A DNA stretch of 64,000 nucleotides from Streptomyces vilmorinianum (GTDB taxonomy: Bacteria > Actinomycetota > Actinomycetes > Streptomycetales > Streptomycetaceae), in contig NZ_CP040244.1 in assembly GCF_005517195.1 (NCBI RefSeq), forward strand, positions 4,234,001 through 4,298,000, given 5' to 3'. Within the stretch, counting starts at the first letter, position 1; each line of letters begins with the position of its first letter. The notes beneath the pieces were generated by a model. It was not told the DNA's origin. It searched no databases and worked only from the letters and a program-made list of their open reading frames with translations. Below, in pieces: positions 62,270 to 64,000 of this stretch. A program made the translations under genes and the position numbers.

Positions 62270-64000
62270 TCACGCGGGGAGGCTGTCGCCGACGAGGGCG
62301 AGGTTCTGGATGGCGGCGAGGCCGAACAGGGCCGTGGTGTTCGTGCTGATCCACAGGTGTTCGTAGCCGGGTTCGAGCGCGGCGGGGCCCTGGACGGGCG
62401 TCTTGTCCCAGACCATGGCGGAGGTGTAGCCGTCGCTGTTGTGGAACTTCTGCCAGGCCCGCGCGGCGAGCTTCGGGTCGTTCAACTGGGCGGCGGCGTA
62501 GGCGTCCTGGCGTGAGTGTCCCTGGAAGAGGAGCAGGGTGCCGAAGTTCTTGCCGTAGCGGGCGGCCTGTTCGGCCTTGGTGGCGTTGAAGTAGCGGCAG
62601 TAGTCGAGCCAGGCGTGCTTGAACGCCGGCATGTCGATGAGATCGATGAGTTCGGCGCACATCTCGACCAGGCCGAACATCGCGGAGAGGTGGGAGACGC
62701 CGACGACGGGCTCGGTCGCCACCGCGAAGCGGCCGGTGTCGAGGTCGTACAGGCCGGTGCCCTGGACGAATCCGTTGGGCTGGGCGGCGATGGTCTCCAT
62801 GGTCGAGCGCAGCCGCGCCTCCGCCTTCGCCGCCTTGGGTCCGCCGCGCTCCCACTCGGTGAGCCAGGCGGCGGCAAGGCCGCTCCAGTCGGTGCCGAAG
62901 CCGATGGACAAGGCGTGGCGGTCGGGTGTGTACGGCTCGGTGCGGATCTTGCGGATGGGGTCGAGGACGAGGAAGGTCTCGTCGGAGTCGACGAGGTCGT
63001 GCATGAGGTCGCCGACGCGTTCGTCGGCGGTGAGGAAGTAGTAGGGGCGGCGGTAGACGGCGGTGGATATCCGCTGCTGCTTGGCGCTGCACGCGAAGTG
63101 CTGGACGCCGTGGCGGGTCCCGAGGCCGGCCCACCGGCCGAGGTGGTACACGTCGACCTCGCCGGTGTGGCGGGTCATCGCCTCGGCGAAGCGGAAGACG
63201 TCGGAGCGGCCGGAGCGCAGGTACGCGTACCAGAGCCAGAGGTCGGGAGACAGCTCGGAGTTGTCCCAGGCGTAGCCACCGACGTCGTACCGCCACTGGT
63301 GCCGGTCCTCGTCGTAGGTGTGCATGATGTCGCCATAGTCCCAGAATCCGTACCATCGGCGCTGTTCGACCTGATCCTTGTAGTACGTGAAGAGATAGTC
63401 GAGGTGGTCCTCGATCCGTGCCTTCGCGGGGGTGGAGCGGTCGACGGGGGCGAAGAGGCCGCCGAAGACCTTGGCGCGGGTGAGGTCCTCGGGGCTCGCG
63501 GCGAGCTGGGGCGGGGTGCGGACGGCGTCGGCCTGGGCGACGAGCGTGTCGGCGGTGGGGGTGGCCGCGTTGGCCCAGAACATCAGCTCGCTGGTGCGGG
63601 CGATGCCGTACGGGGTGCCGAAGCCGGGCTCGTAGTCCTCGTAGGTGATGTTGAGGCCTTCGAGCTGTTCGGGGAAGGTGTCCTGGCCCATGCCGTCGTG
63701 GTAAAAGCGCAGGTCCATGGGCTGGGCCTCGGGGGACCAGAGCCAGAGCGTGACCTCGGCGGCGTCGGTGGCGGCGCCGCGGATGTCGAGCTGGGCGGGG
63801 TGCTTCTGCCAGAAGTCGCGGAGCCCGAAGGAGAGGCCGCCGGTGGTTCCGCCGACGTATCCGAAGCCGTTCGCGCGGCCTCCGCCGCCGGCCGGGATCC
63901 AGCCGTGGCCGGCCTGGGTGCGCTTGCGCAGGGTGAAGCCGTCGGCGGAGAGCTGGGAGAGGGTGTAGTCATTCCAGGTGGGGATGTACTGCAAACGGGT
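62270..64000 (-). CDS. Exo-rhamnogalacturonan lyase-like protein, C-terminal part (runs off the edge)
   Basis: The frame is open to the right edge (reading THR-like TRLQYIPTWNDYTLSQLSAD at the edge), so the start and any signal peptide lie beyond 64000; 577 codons are visible. Features: GWIPAGGGGRANGFGYVGGT, WDYGDIMHTYDEDRHQWRYD, NSELSPDLWLWYAY, and AGLGTRHGVQHFA. These match the family annotated as exo-rhamnogalacturonan lyase / Tat-signal protein, usually about 850-900 residues. The role in RG-I breakdown fits the acetylesterase beside it. The catalytic residues are not certain from the visible part. Confidence 0.75.
   Translation of the reverse strand, partial: TRLQYIPTWNDYTLSQLSADGFTLRKRTQAGHGWIPAGGGGRANGFGYVGGTTGGLSFGLRDFWQKHPAQLDIRGAATDAAEVTLWLWSPEAQPMDLRFYHDGMGQDTFPEQLEGLNITYEDYEPGFGTPYGIARTSELMFWANAATPTADTLVAQADAVRTPPQLAASPEDLTRAKVFGGLFAPVDRSTPAKARIEDHLDYLFTYYKDQVEQRRWYGFWDYGDIMHTYDEDRHQWRYDVGGYAWDNSELSPDLWLWYAYLRSGRSDVFRFAEAMTRHTGEVDVYHLGRWAGLGTRHGVQHFACSAKQQRISTAVYRRPYYFLTADERVGDLMHDLVDSDETFLVLDPIRKIRTEPYTPDRHALSIGFGTDWSGLAAAWLTEWERGGPKAAKAEARLRSTMETIAAQPNGFVQGTGLYDLDTGRFAVATEPVVGVSHLSAMFGLVEMCAELIDLIDMPAFKHAWLDYCRYFNATKAEQAARYGKNFGTLLLFQGHSRQDAYAAAQLNDPKLAARAWQKFHNSDGYTSAMVWDKTPVQGPAALEPGYEHLWISTNTTALFGLAAIQNLALVGDSLPA

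Noticed and set aside
1..64000. CRISPR array, integrative element or phage remnant
   Set aside because: No spaced direct repeats of the right size, no integrase, transposase or att-like site seen; the tandem repeats are all inside or near genes.

Overview
The window is about 72% GC and is almost certainly Streptomyces chromosome. Marker features are a conservon (cvn) operon, an SCO5918-type cold-shock cluster, a TioE-like MerR regulator, many secreted hydrolases and frequent GTG starts with ATGA/GTGA overlaps. No tRNA, rRNA, CRISPR array, integrase or insertion sequence was seen. Gene content is accessory in character (polymer degradation, peptide export, metal handling), which suits a chromosome arm; that placement is inference.

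Layout. 0-2.8 kb: cvnABCDE signalling operon (minus), cut off in the P450 gene. 2.8-6.6 kb: decayed DUF6461-like gene, DUF4097 gene behind GTTGCAAC repeats, small membrane protein, deleted RibD-type reductase. 6.6-8.5 kb: an FHA domain fused to an FAD monooxygenase. 8.9-12.7 kb: sigma factor and IclR-type regulator set, DUF5709, DUF3140. 12.8-14.9 kb: erythromycin-esterase gene divergent from a TioE-type MerR regulator over a perfect palindrome. 15-18 kb: phosphoribosyltransferase, Cys-rich copper protein, DUF1963-like protein. 18.1-19.4 kb: secreted cutinase / PET-hydrolase homologue and a cupin with an internal deletion. 19.5-24.3 kb: translationally coupled HSP90 and giant TPR protein. 24.5-31.7 kb: serine esterase, streptogrisin-like protease, a beta-propeller gene and a LuxR-family gene joined by an apparent deletion, GH16 protein. 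31.8-34.6 kb: ECF sigma factor fused through a membrane segment to an extracellular CAP domain, MerR-like protein, GvpU-like protein. 34.6-37.3 kb: SCO5918-type, CBS, DEAD-box helicase and cold-shock genes. 37.7-40.6 kb: dienelactone-hydrolase-like gene and a GH8 enzyme (probable chitosanase) behind a CsnR-like operator. 40.6-43.2 kb: MpaB/Lcp-like oxygenase plus polyprenyl synthase. 43.8-50.2 kb: a cysteine-free double-glycine precursor peptide with a complete NHLM-type export machine. 50.2-56.8 kb: secreted metallopeptidase, a DUF2182/DUF1326/DUF1326/NrtS group, lipoprotein, SMP-30-like protein, sigma-factor fragment. 57-64 kb: GH2 beta-galactosidase, broken MFS transporter, rhamnogalacturonan acetylesterase and exo-rhamnogalacturonan lyase-like protein, a pectin (RG-I) locus running off the right edge.

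Two themes cut across the window. First, gene erosion: at least seven loci carry frameshifts, internal deletions or truncations (DUF6461, RibD-type, cupin, beta-propeller, LuxR, sigma fragment, MFS). Second, short in-frame tandem repeats inside otherwise conserved proteins: GXT in the beta-galactosidase, GYGDQ in the exporter, GPYE(P/Q)S in the sigma-CAP fusion, RGG in the prenyl synthase. The best candidates for undescribed biology are the 43.8-50.2 kb peptide-export locus, the HSP90-TPR pair and the FHA-monooxygenase fusion.
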